Assembly (NCBI RefSeq): GCF_030272615.1
Contig: NC_081410.1
Span: 252,883,533 to 252,947,532 of the forward strand
DNA: 64,000 bases
Reading direction: 5' to 3'
DNA from: Cryptomeria japonica
Lineage: Eukaryota; Streptophyta; Pinopsida; Cupressales; Cupressaceae
The notes beneath the pieces were generated by a model. That model was not told where the DNA came from and did not search any database. It worked only from the letters and a program-made list of their open reading frames with translations. This document shows, one piece after another, positions 23,692 through 35,056 of this stretch. Position 1 is the stretch's first letter; each line of letters opens with the position of its first letter. The position numbers and the translations under genes are program-made.

Positions 23692-25810
23692 GTTGCTATG
23701 ATCTTAAGCTATTTCAAAAGTTTCAATTTTTGTTTCACTGATCTTATGTCTCCGCGCTCTAGTTAAAATGGGCATACACGTGTGTTGAAAGTTGTGCAAG
23801 GATTTGATTGTCTAAGAGGTGTTTCGATAAGTGACCAACTGTAAATGTAGATATGATAGAGTGATATGACACGAAAAAGATAATTCAAGTGTTTAAAAGT
23901 TTGTAAGTTTTTTGATCTTCGGTTTTGGAGTGCAATGATGATGATTTCGATAAAACCAAGTCCAATAGGAATGATATCCTATGATGTGGGACAAGGTTAT
24001 CTTGACTAAACGTTGTAGTTTCATGATAGAGGATGATAGATCCTGATGAGAAACTATGTTTTGATTGATCAGTTTATCAAAGAGGGTGATAATTCACGTT
24101 GAGATGTTTAGATCTTGAACTTGTTGAAGGTGATTACTTGAAAATCTTGAGGTGTATATTTCTAGAATCCAATTTGACAGAAGATAACTTGACCAAGCGA
24201 ACCAAGAAATAAATCTAAGCACAAAATGACAGATATCAGGTGTTTATGCTCATTGTAAATTTACCTAGCAAACATGATAGGTCTGAAAAAGACATGCAAG
24301 AAGATAGCTCTGGACTCACAGAGACATAAATTTGTACGATAGTTTAGACAAGTCCATACGATAAACCAGAAATCTCGCACGACAAAGGCATAAATCATAC
24401 AACACTTACCATAGAACCAGATGACAAAAGATAACAAAAAAGCCTTTGCAAAATGACTCGTACGACAATTCTCACTGAACCAGATGATAAACTATATTTC
24501 CCGTACGACAAACTAGAAATCTCGTATGATTGAGGGTAGAACAGAGACAAAAATTTTATTTGGAGAGATTTTTGATCAATGAAGTTTGATGTTTTGATTC
24601 TGTTTTCCAGTTTTTAGATGTCTGATTTTCTATTTCAGGGATGAAAACACATAAAACAAGTGATATGATAAGTGACCTCAAGAACAACATGCTAAATCCT
24701 AAGGAAGTTGGCTAAGAGAGAAAACCTTTGCTTGCAAACTTAGGTACACACCCAATAGCTAATCAGAATATAGCCACAGAGCCTCACACAATGGATTGTC
24801 AATGCCATATTATCCGACTCCAAATGTTAATGGGGGCACGATATGGCAAGTGTCTTGGGAGAGTTACTATCTCTCTTGCACAAAGATTATCACCCTTTCA
24901 GAGGTGAATCAAGTAGCTTCTATCTTAGGGTTCATAGTAAGAGTTTCCGTTTCAAATTACCCCTTGCAATTACATAAGCGCAATTGAGGCCTATAGCCCA
25001 ACAAGTTACTGAAACAAGAAGTAGTCGTGCAAGCATGATTGAGACCACGAGGCCCTACTAAATGTACGATATGAGAGATATCAAAAGAGAAAACTCAAAT
25101 AATCCCATCCTCTGAGACTTTAATCCTGAGAGGCCTATTTTTTAGAGCGATTCAGAAAGCTTAGGTCTAGCTGTACTCACTTGGGTGATTCTCACAAGGT
25201 GATTACTTTTTCCCACTATGACAGGCCCGGTAAAGGTAATCAAATCTTACACATAGAAGCACTTCAAGGGTCAGGATTTTGATTGTCCAAATGGACAAGA
25301 GAATACTCTCCTACCTTTTGGACAACTTCTCAAACATAGAAAAAAAGATGTTCATTTACCATTAGCAAAATAAGTGTGCCTAGAAAACTTAAAGAAGACA
25401 TAAAGTCTGGTTGAGTTCTCCTTTAGGCAACCTGCAAAATAGATACGTTAGTAGTCATGTTGTTTTGATGAAATGAAGCTTTGACAAGCGTAATCTTTGA
25501 CAATTGTCCTACAAAAACTAGTTTGGCTGCTAGAAAACTTACAAATAGACTAGGGTTAGCATTAGTAATAGCCAAATTGAAGCATAAAAATCCTAAAATG
25601 CAATTTGTTTTGAAGACACAGAAGCAGAAATTTGTATGAGTATTCTCACTTGCTCGTACGAGTATTCTCACATACCCATATGAGTGCACAAAGAATTCAT
25701 ACCAAACTATAAAGGTACTCGTACGAGATTCTAAAATAGACCCAGCCAGAAACCCGTGAGATTGAAGATTTGATGATGAGAGAGACCAATAAATTAGATT
25801 TTTGGCCCCA
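23692..25810 (-). other. Gypsy-B leader between 5' LTR and gag remnant
   Basis: No coding domain, although a full element should have gag here. Clusters of CGTACG-centred words (TCGTACGA, CCGTACGACAAAC, ATCTCGTATGA) recur at 24330-24540 and 25640-25740. Leader length is about 2.1 kb. I see no splice signal or ORF I would defend. Confidence 0.5.
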
Positions 25811-25822
25811 CGGTGGGCGCCA
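25811..25822 (-). other. Primer-binding site of Gypsy-B
   Basis: On the minus strand TGGCGCCCACCG lies three bases inside the 5' LTR end. TGGCGCC-type primer sites are usual in plant Tat/Athila-group gypsy elements. Confidence 0.85.
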
Positions 25823-25825
25823 AAA

Positions 25826-26945
25826 TGTCGTGTGTGAAGTAGGGTACTTGCAGCCGCAACACAAACACTCAATAGATCATTACAAGCATGGTTAGCCAAT
25901 TAAAAGGAAATGAAAGATAAACCATGACAAAGTGAGCTATCACCTCCTAAGTGATGTGAGTATGGATTTGCTCTCAAATCTGGATAAGCAATCCCAGTGA
26001 CTTGACTACACCTAGACGGAGGATTTGAAATGAGGATAATATGCAAGCTAGATGAGATTGATTATGCTAGATTGATCCAAGAGTCTAATTAAGCTAAGCA
26101 TATGCATGATTAAGCTATTAAGATGATATTAAGCTAGAAAAGAGATTGATTAAACTACATGATTCAACAATTATGCTAGAGAATGATCAAATTAAATTAA
26201 ATAATTGCCTATTATAACAATGCTCAAATGATATTCTAGATTGTATATGCCTATAATAAAAATGTATAAGATGAAAATGAGATGGGATCCTTTGTGCTCC
26301 AAAATGGGGGATATTTATAGGATTTCCAAGGCCAAGTGTGAGGTGGCAGGAATCAGCGGTCAAGATTGAGTCTGAAGATATCAAGGGTGAAATTGGAGGA
26401 GGTTGGAGGAAGGGACACTTGTCATCTCCATGGTGACAAGTGTCAAGGAGCCTTCCTCATGAGAGGGAAAGTGTTGAAGGGAGGAGAGATGTGGCCAAAG
26501 CGCCATGTGTCTCAAGGGGAGAATATCAAACCCATAGGAGGTTAGGATAAGGAGGTTAGGATGTACAAGATAGGATAGGGTTAGTTAAACCTAGGGTTAG
26601 GTTAGGGGATGGTTGGGTTAGGTGGTTATAAGTTAGGAGGCATGTGGGTAATTTGAATTTAAAAATTCAAATAATAGAAAAAGGCTAATTAACTTTCAAC
26701 ATCTCATAGATTGATTTGTTTTAATTAATTAGGGGATTAGAAGGAATATATTAAATTGGGGGAGGATTAATTAATCAAGGGGGACTATTGAAATGGACCT
26801 AATAAATAAATCCTTAGATTTATTAATAAGTAGATGAAAGGGATTTAATCAAATTGCTAATGAATTCAATTAAATTAAAAAGGGGGATTAATTAAATAAT
26901 TGCTTATTTAATTAATTATCTTCATACCATTTTTAGGTGTATACA
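25826..26945 (-). repeat. Gypsy-B 5' LTR
   Basis: Direct repeat of 15841-16974. Contains TATAAATA at 26312-26319 (minus strand) and a telomere-like GTTAGG run near 26555-26640. Confidence 0.92.
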
Positions 26946-26950
26946 ATAGT
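26946..26950. repeat. Target-site duplication of Gypsy-B, right copy
   Basis: ATAGT, identical to 15836-15840. Confidence 0.9.
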
Positions 26951-27707
26951 CATTGTCCAAAAATAGTTAGCAAAGAGGATAATTAAACCATAGGATCAAA
27001 ATACAATGATCGGTATAAAGACAATCTTCAAATCATGAGTACCCCAAGCAATGAATGGTACCAATAGATCAAGAGTAGCTTTGTGTAGAGAAAATAATCA
27101 CCACAACACAAAATCTACATGACAAGATCACTATCCATGGTCATCGAGGATTCAAGAGCACAACATATATTGAAAAATAGTGACAATAACATTAAAAGGA
27201 TTACAACTTTCAAAGGGGAGTGATCTTAGCTACACAAGAGTCCAAATAACTCATTGGATAGAGTAAATGAATCATACAAACCTCTAAATCATAAAATATG
27301 TACAAAGGATTGTTTGAAAAAATTGTCTTCATGATCATTGAAGGAAAGCATCTATGGAAGGAGATTTAACAATAATGAAAATACTCACTATCATAACACA
27401 CAATCATAGAATGCATAGCCATTAGTGGGTGTACACAAAGATTAAATATCATTATCAAAGTGTAGTGAAAGGAAAAAGACCTCAAAGTATATTTGAAGAC
27501 TACAAAGTGCCTATTGAAGATAGGTCTACAAGAATAATGGTCAAAGGTTATAAGCAATAAACTTGTACAAATCAGCCAAAAGAAGAATAAAGACACAATA
27601 TATTGACTATTAAAACTTTAAATTCATAGTGAAGTTTCTATCTCAATTTTGGAAGTCACAACAAAGAGATATAAGAGCCAAGATCATCCAACACAATGAA
27701 ATGCAGT
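26951..27707. other. Unassigned AT-rich sequence between Gypsy-B and Copia-B
   Basis: Continuation of the unassigned host sequence that ends at 15840. Same word usage (ATAGTCATTG, CAATGA), no domain and no frame worth reporting. Confidence 0.5.
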
Positions 27708-29185
27708 TGATAACTCAATGATGAATAGATAGTACCAAACTGGTATTGAGAGGGGGGGTGAATCAGTATAGGCAAAAATCCCAATCCTAAATCGGTTTGT
27801 CAGCAGACACTATGCTTTTACAGACAAACAGTAACCTCAGTCTTAAACAAAGTACAACGACAAAACCCAGAATAACTGAGACAAGCATAAACCAGTTGAC
27901 ACTTATCTTCTCACACAATCTAATACTTCATTTCCATTTCATCCTAGTGCATGAACAGGTAAACCATCATCAAAGATATATAAATAGCTAGATAAACATG
28001 ATTTACCTTCAGACACACATCACTTAAACCATCACATGAATAAAAACACACATGACACACATATTTTTCATGTGGAAATCCAACTGGGAAAAACCACGGT
28101 GGGGATGAATACCCACAAGCTATTTTTGAACTCTTTAGAAGTCCGCTCTATTAGGAGCCTTGTCCAGTTAAAGACTGATACAATAGGTTCTGTTAGGAAC
28201 CGATCCTGTTAGGGATCACCCAGTTAAGGGATGGCTAGAATACCCGGTTAAGGGTTAAACCCTGTTAAAGGCTACCTTGTTAGAGGATTTCAAGAACTCA
28301 ATGGTTTTGAGTCACCCTATTAAAGGATTTACAGTAAGCCGGTTAAAGCTACCCAGTTAAGGGATTTCCCAACTGTTGAAGTGGTTAGAGATCAATAGGT
28401 ATTACAATGATATGGTAACAACACATAATGCCAATGCAGATCCGCTTTAGCTCCTCTTCACCTTCTGCACTTACACTCTGTAGGTATCACTTCTCTCCTC
28501 TGGTCTGGGAAGAATCACATATCCCTTCACTTGGATACACACACACAACGTTTGCCAACAACCTCATAAAGAAACCCAACATTGACCTTATAGGAAATAG
28601 ATAGGTCGGTAGCTTAAAACCTAAACCCTAAACCTGTTAGGTTAAGGAATTCAAATGGTTCAATCCTGACCATTGAGTACACTACATTAAATGCAACAGT
28701 CTTGATCAAATCTCAAGACATTCTCCATCATTCGTTTTCCACCAATTTCATGGCAACTGATAACCCATCACACGTTATCACTATTTACAGACTTCACACA
28801 TTCCTGAGGTAGATAGGAATAATCTCCTTCATGCAAGATCCTTCACGCGCACAAGGCTAACATGGCACCATGATCTGTTCTTCATTACAATGCTAACTCA
28901 TCACAAAAAGTCACCGATTGAGTCACACAAGCTTGAGACAGTTCAACTAGAAACCTTGAAGTTGTGACTACCAACTGGTAGTCATACAAAGCTTCCATGT
29001 GCTGGTTCCCATAACCACATGCCGGTTCACCTTAAGCAAACACACTGCTTTACTTTGGCACAAATGCCAGTTCACAGTGTTATACCGATTCTCATATATA
29101 CCGGTTCTCTCCTCTTCAGCATATTGACATCAATGACAACATACAATTTCATTATGTCCTCATACAAGTTCACATAATTCCAACA
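27708..29185 (-). repeat. Copia-B 3' LTR
   Basis: Direct repeat of 33602-35056, with minus-strand ends TGTTGGAATTATG and TTATCA. The segment 28137-28375 holds about ten copies of a GTTAAGGG/GTTAGGGA-type word. It has one extra unit of about 24 bp relative to the other LTR. Confidence 0.93.
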
Positions 29186-29430
29186 ATCTCCCCCTTTGGC
29201 ATTGATGGCAATATACAAAGATATCTCTCCACTTCACATCTTCTCCCCTGATTTCTACAGATATCTTCTCCGCTTCTCTTCTTCTCCCCCTTTGACAACA
29301 ATGCCAAAGTGGAGGCACAAACTTCCCTGTTTCATTATGCTGCTCCCCCTGAGGAGTAGCATCCTTCAACACATCAATCCTGAAGAAAAATTTGACTATG
29401 CAATACCTGACTAATGTGGAGCATATACCT
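29186..29430 (-). other. Copia-B 3' untranslated region with multiple polypurine tracts
   Basis: On the minus strand GGGGGAG-type tracts occur near 29190, 29245, 29285 and 29345. The one touching the LTR (AAAGGGGGAGAT) is the expected primer site for plus-strand synthesis. Same organisation as Copia-A 1371-1823. Confidence 0.7.
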
Positions 29431-29960
29431 TTAGTTTACTTCCTGAAGGGGCAACACCCCTAATTCACCTCTTAAGTACATAAATGTAGCCTTTGGGAGA
29501 GGCTTGGTGAATATGTCTGCTAACTGCTCCTTACTGGAAACATGTTTCAGTGCAATCTCTTTGTTCTGAACCTTTTCCCACAAGAAATGATACGTAAGCT
29601 CAAAGTGCTTGGTTCTTGAATGTAAAACCAGATTCTTGGAGATGTTAATTGCACTAGTATTGTCACAAAATATACTTACCAGTTTAGATACAAGAACTTT
29701 GAAGCCATTTAATACATGCTTCATCCAAATTGTCTGAGTCCAATTCATGAAAGCTGCAACATACTCTGCTTCTGCTGTAGATTGAGAGATACAACTCTAC
29801 TTTTTGCTCATCCATGAGACCAGTCTAACCTAGAAAGAATGCACCATCGGTTGTGCTCTTTCGGTCATCTACATTACTGGCCCAATCAACATCTGTGAAC
29901 ACTCTCAGGTTAAAATCATTATTGTATGGATACCATAACCCATAATCAATAGTTCCCTTC
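29431..29960 (-). pseudogene. Copia-B RNase H
   Basis: Reads LVSWMSKK, a TAG at 29797-29799 where KKQ is usual, SCISQSTAEAEYVAA, then IFCDNTSAINISKN, LHSRTKHFELTYHFL and EQLADIFTKPLP, ending at TAA 29431. These are standard copia RNase H motifs. The domain is frameshifted relative to RT, with the shift around 29820-29840. Confidence 0.88.
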
Positions 29961-30013
29961 AGATACCTAAGAATCCACTTGACTACAACCAAGTGGGATT
30001 CTCTTGGAATTTT

Positions 30014-30979
30014 CTAGAACCTTGTAGTAATGCCAACTACATGTGCAATATCTGGTCTGCTATGCACTACATAATGCAACTTACCAATCATTGATTGGTA
30101 TTCCTTCTCATCAACCAATGCTGAGTCATCCTCTTTGGATAGTTTACAATCAGTCACCATCGGTGTACCAACCGGTTTGCTATCTTCCATGCCAAAGGTC
30201 TTCAACACCTCTTTGACATACTTGGACTGAGTGATGAAGATTCCATCTTTCATCTGCTGAATCTACAGTCCAATGAAGAACTTAATCTCCCCTATGAGTG
30301 ACATCTCAAACTCTTTCTTCATCTCATCTGCAAACTCATGACTCATCTTGTCATCTCCACCAAAGATAATGTCATCAACAAATACCTCACAGATCAGGAT
30401 CTGATCTCCTTTAGACTTCAAGTAGATATTGCTATCTTCACTTGTTCTCTCAAATCCAATCTTCACAAGATGGGAATGTAGGCATTCATACCATGCTCTA
30501 GGTGCCTGCTTTAGACCATATAAGGCTTTATGTAGCCTACACACCATGTCACTGTCTTCAGATAGGGAAAATCCATCTGGTTGCTCTATATACACTTCCT
30601 CTTCAAGTACACCATTTAGGAATGCAGATTTTACATCCATTTGATATACTTTGAATCCTTTAAAAGCTGCATATGCAAGAAGCATATGAACTCCTTCCAA
30701 TCTGGCTACAGGAGCAAAGGTTTCTCGATAGTCTTCTCCTTCTTCTTGGGCATATCCTTTACACACAAGTCTAGCTTTGTTTCTAATCACTATGCCATCC
30801 TCATTCAGCTTATTTCTCAAAACCCATTTGGTACCAATGACATTTTTATACTCCGGTCTGGGTACCAAAGACCATGTACCATTTTTCTCTATCTGGTCAA
30901 GTTCCTCTTCCATTGCCTTGATCCAGTCTTCATCTTTATGTGCCTCTTTGAATGATTTAGGCTCAAATTCAGAGATCAT
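30014..30979 (-). pseudogene. Copia-B reverse transcriptase
   Basis: Starts in the region [20 protein letters not shown], followed by [56 protein letters not shown], the active site FVDDIIFGG (copia norm YVDD) and SRPDIAHVVG. A single frame is broken by TAG at 30263-30265, where IGL-Q-IQQ is the expected reading, and by TAG at 30014-30016 before KIPRESH. Confidence 0.92.
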
Positions 30980-31195
30980 ACATGATTTTTCTCTGACCTT
31001 TCTTCTTGTAAGGATTCCTGTATCCTTATCTCCTATGATCTACTTAGGATCATGATTCAGCTTGACATACCAAGGAATGGTCTTGATAGATTCCTCTTGC
31101 TTTTCTTCTTTATCCTCATCTCCATCAGTATTAGCATCTATATCTATCGGTGTAGGAACACTATTACTGGTACTTGGTTGAATGACAACTGGTTC

Positions 31196-32833
31196 CTAGA
31201 AGGTTACAACTGGTTCATTTACCGCTTGCTCACTGCCGGTTTCCTCAATTTTCTCAGAGGTTTTATCAACTCTTACATTGATGCTTTCCATAATTCTTTG
31301 AGTCCTAATATTGAAACACTTGAGAGCTTTGCTCTTGGTGGAATACCCTAGGAATATTCCCTCATCACATTTCACATCAAATTTGCTCTGGTGTTCGCTC
31401 CTCTTGATGTAACATTTGCTACCAAACACTCTAAAGTAGCTAACCATAGGTGTCTTACCGGTCCAATACTCATAAGGAGTTTTATCCTTACCTTTCTTGA
31501 TGAGTACCTGGTTCATTGTGTAGACTGCAGTGCTCACTGCTTCTCTCCAAAAGGTGTGAGCTACCTTTCCTTGAATCAACATGGTTCTAGCTGCTTTAAC
31601 CACAGTTCGGTTATTCCTCTCTGCTAGGCCATTCTTCTATGGAGTCTGGGGGGCAGACAGTTGCCTCTTGATGCCATGTTCTTCACAGTACTTGTTGAAT
31701 TCACCGGAAGTGAATTACCCTCCTTGATCAGTTCTCAGGCACTTGATCCTTTTGCTGCTTTCCTTCTCCACTAATGCTCTGAAAGCTTTGAACTTTACAA
31801 AAGCTTCAGACTTATCTTTCAAGAATGTGACCCACATCATTCTTGAGCAGTCATCAGTGAGAATCATGAAGTACCTATCACCCTGCATACTCCTAGTTTT
31901 CATAGGACCACACAAATCAGTATGCACAAGATCAAGCAAATTGTTAGCAGTGAAAGGTTTACCTTTAAAGGTTGAGGAAGAAATTTTCCCCAATTGACAC
32001 TCTCTGCAGAAGGTATTGTCCAGTTTGTTTAGTACCGACAACCCTCTAACTACCTTGATCTTACTGGCCTTAACAATATTATCAAAGTTTACATGGCAGA
32101 GTCTCCTATACCATATCCAGCTATCATCAAATTTAGCCATAAGACATGTACTTATATTTGCATTCAGCTGAAATAGATTACCTTTGGTCTGCATGCTGGT
32201 GGCCACGAATTCACCATTCTTTCCTTTGATTTTGCACACTCCATTCTTGAATTCTAGAGTGAGACCACTATCATTCAGCTGGGCAACACTTAGAAGGTTG
32301 TGTATGAGACCATCAACCAAATACACATTGTCAACACTACTCTTTCCATTCAGAGAGATGGACCCTCTGCCTTTAACCATACATGGTGCATCATTACCAA
32401 AATGAACCACACCACCATCATATTCTTCCAAAGATAGAAACTTGCTCTGGTCACCAGGCATATGGTGAGAACAACCACTGTCAATAATCCACTCATTGGA
32501 ATTATCAAACTGGGAGACAAGAGCCTTCTTGTCTAACACATCTTCATTGACAGCAACAAACACAATATCTTCATTTTCTTCATCTTCTGATTCCTCATCT
32601 GTGACACCTTCATCAACTGCCACAAAATAGTTTCTCCAGTTTCCTCCTTTGAATTTCTTGAACCTTCCCTGTTTGTCCTTGTTGTCACCATTAGGACAGT
32701 TTACAACAATATGTCCTATCCAATTACAAGAAAAGCATTTCAAAGGGAGCTTACCTCTGTATTTGCTAGTTCCTTTAGGAAGTTTGCTAGCAAGAAGAGC
32801 TTCAATTTCCATCAGAATCTCCTCATCATCCAT
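31196..32833 (-). pseudogene. Copia-B protease and integrase with CCHC knuckle
   Basis: The CCHC knuckle CFSCNWIGHIVVNC maps to about 32696-32737. Protease WIIDSGCSHHM follows (D-S-G intact), then the pre-integrase region (LCHVNFDN, CRECQLGK). Integrase has LVHTDLCGP, LRTDQGG and, after TAA 31715 and TAG 31637, NGLAERNNRTV, which carries the catalytic Glu. The C-terminal part reads TPYEYWTGKTPMVSYFRVFG. The TAG at 31637 falls in TP-stop-KNG, where Gln is near invariant in copia integrases. A further TAG ends the open segment at 31196. Confidence 0.92.
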
Positions 32834-33530
32834 TTCTCTACTCTATCTTGGTTCACCACTAGTGCTAGCTTCTTTTCCTTTTCTAGATGGTACAAAAAAA
32901 GCTTTAAAAGCTAATTCAGTCTTTTGAACACTGCCATCAAAACTATTTAGCTCATAGGCTGTCAACTTTGCAATGATGGAGTCTAGGGATACCTTAGTCT
33001 TGTCTATTGATCTCAACTCCTGAATAGCAGCAACCCTTATTGCATAGACCAATAATAAGGATCTTAGGACTTTGCTCACCACAGTGGAATCTTCTATTTT
33101 ACCACTTGCACTCTTGATATCTCCAAGAATGGTTTTGATTCTTATTCCATGTTGTTGAATGGTCTCACCTTCAACCATCCGCATGTCTTCAAACTTCCCT
33201 CCCTCTAAGGCTTTCTTCCTTAGCTTCTTTTACATGCTCATCACCACCATAGATATTTTCAAGAGTATCCCATACTTCTTTGGGATTTACCTTATCTTGG
33301 ACATCAATAAACTCAATGTTAGATAAACTACTAATTAGGGCTTCCATGACTTGCCCATTCTCCTTCATCTCTCTCTATTGGTCATCCGTGAGAGTATCGG
33401 TAGGAGCAACATAGGCATTCTCAACATAACTCCAGTGTTGAGCACCCATGCTTCTGATGTATATCTTCATTCTATCTTTCCATATACTGAAATTTTCTCT
33501 GTTGAACTTTGGACCTTCCCTCTTCATCAT
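32834..33530 (-). pseudogene. Copia-B gag
   Basis: The likely start is ATG 33530 (a second ATG follows at once). It reads KFNRENFSIWKDRMKIYI, typical of the copia gag N-terminus, then VNPKEVWDTLENIYGG. A one-base change near 33208 moves to the frame beginning at 33184 (MRMVEGETIQQHGIRIKTIL and LTAYELNSFDG). TAGs at 33375 and 32843 interrupt it. The protein would form the particle shell. Confidence 0.82.
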
Positions 33531-33587
33531 TAGACTGGGATCTTTACCTCAAGCGGTTAAGATTATAACACAGAGGACCTGGAGGAC

Positions 33588-33599
33588 GCTCTGATACCA
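33588..33599 (-). other. Primer-binding site of Copia-B
   Basis: TGGTATCAGAGC on the minus strand, two bases inside the 5' LTR end (LTR ends TTATCA, then AT). Complementary to initiator methionine tRNA. Confidence 0.92.
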
Positions 33600-33601
33600 A
33601 T

Positions 33602-35056
33602 TGATAACTCAATGATGAACTGATAGTACCAAACCGGTACTGAGAGGGGGGGGTGAATCAGTACAGGCAAAAATCACAATCCTAAACCGGTTTGTCAGCA
33701 GACACTGTGCTTTTATAGACAAACAGTAACCCTGGTCTTAAACAAAGTACAACCGACAAAACCTAGAATAACTGCGACAAGCATAAACTGGTTGACACTT
33801 ATCTTCTCACAAAATCTAATACTTCATTTCCATTTCATCCTAGTGCATGAACAGGTAAACCATCATCAAAGATATATAAACAGCTAGATAAACATGATTT
33901 ACCTTCAGACACACATCACTTAAACCATCACATGAATAACAACACACATGACACACATATTTTTCACATGGAAATCCAACTGGGAAAAACCACGGTGGGG
34001 ATGAATACCCACAAGCTATTTTTGAACTCTTTAGAAGTCTCCTTTGTTAGGAGCCTTGTCTGGTTAAAGACAGATACAATAGGTTCTGTTAGGAACCGAT
34101 CCTGTTAGGGATCACCCGGTTAAGGGTTAAACCCTATTAAAGGCTACCTTGTTAGAGGATTTCAAGAACTCAATGGTTTTGAGTCACCCTGTTAAAGGAT
34201 TTATAGTAAGCCAGTTAAAGCTACCCTGTTAAGGGATTTTCCAACTGTTGAAGTGGTTAGAGATCAACAGGTATTACAATGATCTGGTAACAGCACATAA
34301 TGCCAATGCAAATCCACTTTAGCTCCTCTTCACCTTCTGCACTTACACTCTGCAGGAATCACTTCTCTCCTATGGTTTGGCAAGAATCACATATCCCTTC
34401 ACTTGGATACACACACACAACTTTTGCCAACAACCTTAGAAAGAAACCCAACATCGACCTTATAGGAAATAGATAGGCCGGTAGCATAAACCCTAAACCC
34501 TAAACCTGTTAGGTTAAGGAATTCAAATGGTTCAATCCTGATCATTGAGCACACTGCATTAAATGTAATAGTCTTGATCCAATCTCAAGACATTCTCCAT
34601 CATTCATTTTCCACCAATTTCATGGCAGCTGATAACCCATCACACGTTATCACCGTTTATAGACTTTGCACATTCCCCAGGTAGATAGGAACAATCTCCT
34701 TCATGCAAGATCCTTTACACGCACAAGGCTGACGTGGCACCATGATCTGTTCTTCGTTAAAATGCTAACTCATCACACAAAGTCATCGATTGAGTCACAT
34801 AGGCTTGAGACACTTCAACCAGAAACCCTGAAGTTGTGACTACCAACCAGTAGTCATACAAAGCTTCCATGTGCCAGTTCCCATAACCACATGTCGGTTA
34901 ACCTTAAGCAAACACACCGCTTTACTTTGGCACAAATGTCGGTTCACAGTGTTATACCGATTCTCATATATACCGGTTCTCTCCTCTTCAGCATATGACA
35001 TCAATGACAACATACAATGTCATTATGTCCTCATACTAGTTCACATAATGCCAACA
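33602..35056 (-). repeat. Copia-B 5' LTR
   Basis: Direct repeat of 27708-29185, with scattered substitutions and one fewer GTTAAGGG-type unit. Confidence 0.93.

Larger units (their letters stand above)
15841..26945 (-). mobile_element. Gypsy-B: complete Tat-like Ty3/gypsy element
   Basis: LTRs of 1134 bp (15841-16974) and 1120 bp (25826-26945) are direct repeats flanked by the 5-bp duplication ATAGT. On the minus strand the order is 5' LTR, primer site, 2.1 kb leader, short gag remnant, PR, RT, RNase H, second RNase H, integrase, 2 kb 3' region, 3' LTR. The second RNase H after the first is diagnostic of Tat-lineage plant gypsy elements. Stops and frameshifts make it inactive, and most of gag is missing. 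The LTRs differ by many substitutions and small indels, clearly more than those of the chromovirus. Confidence 0.93.
27708..35056 (-). mobile_element. Copia-B: complete Ty1/copia element
   Basis: LTRs of 1478 bp (27708-29185) and 1455 bp (33602-35056) flank a 4.4 kb internal region with gag, CCHC knuckle, protease, integrase, RT and RNase H in copia order on the minus strand. The primer site (33588-33599) and a PPT beside the 3' LTR fix the orientation. Flanks are GCAGT and ACTGT, which are not a direct repeat, so the target duplication is missing or was lost. Pol is mostly one frame broken by TAG codons, with a frameshift in gag and another before RNase H. It is related to Copia-A by RT sequence and LTR style. 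Confidence 0.93.

Noticed and set aside
30429-33533. Plus-strand open frames across Copia-B
   Set aside because: Antisense shadows of the gag-pol frame; no independent domain.
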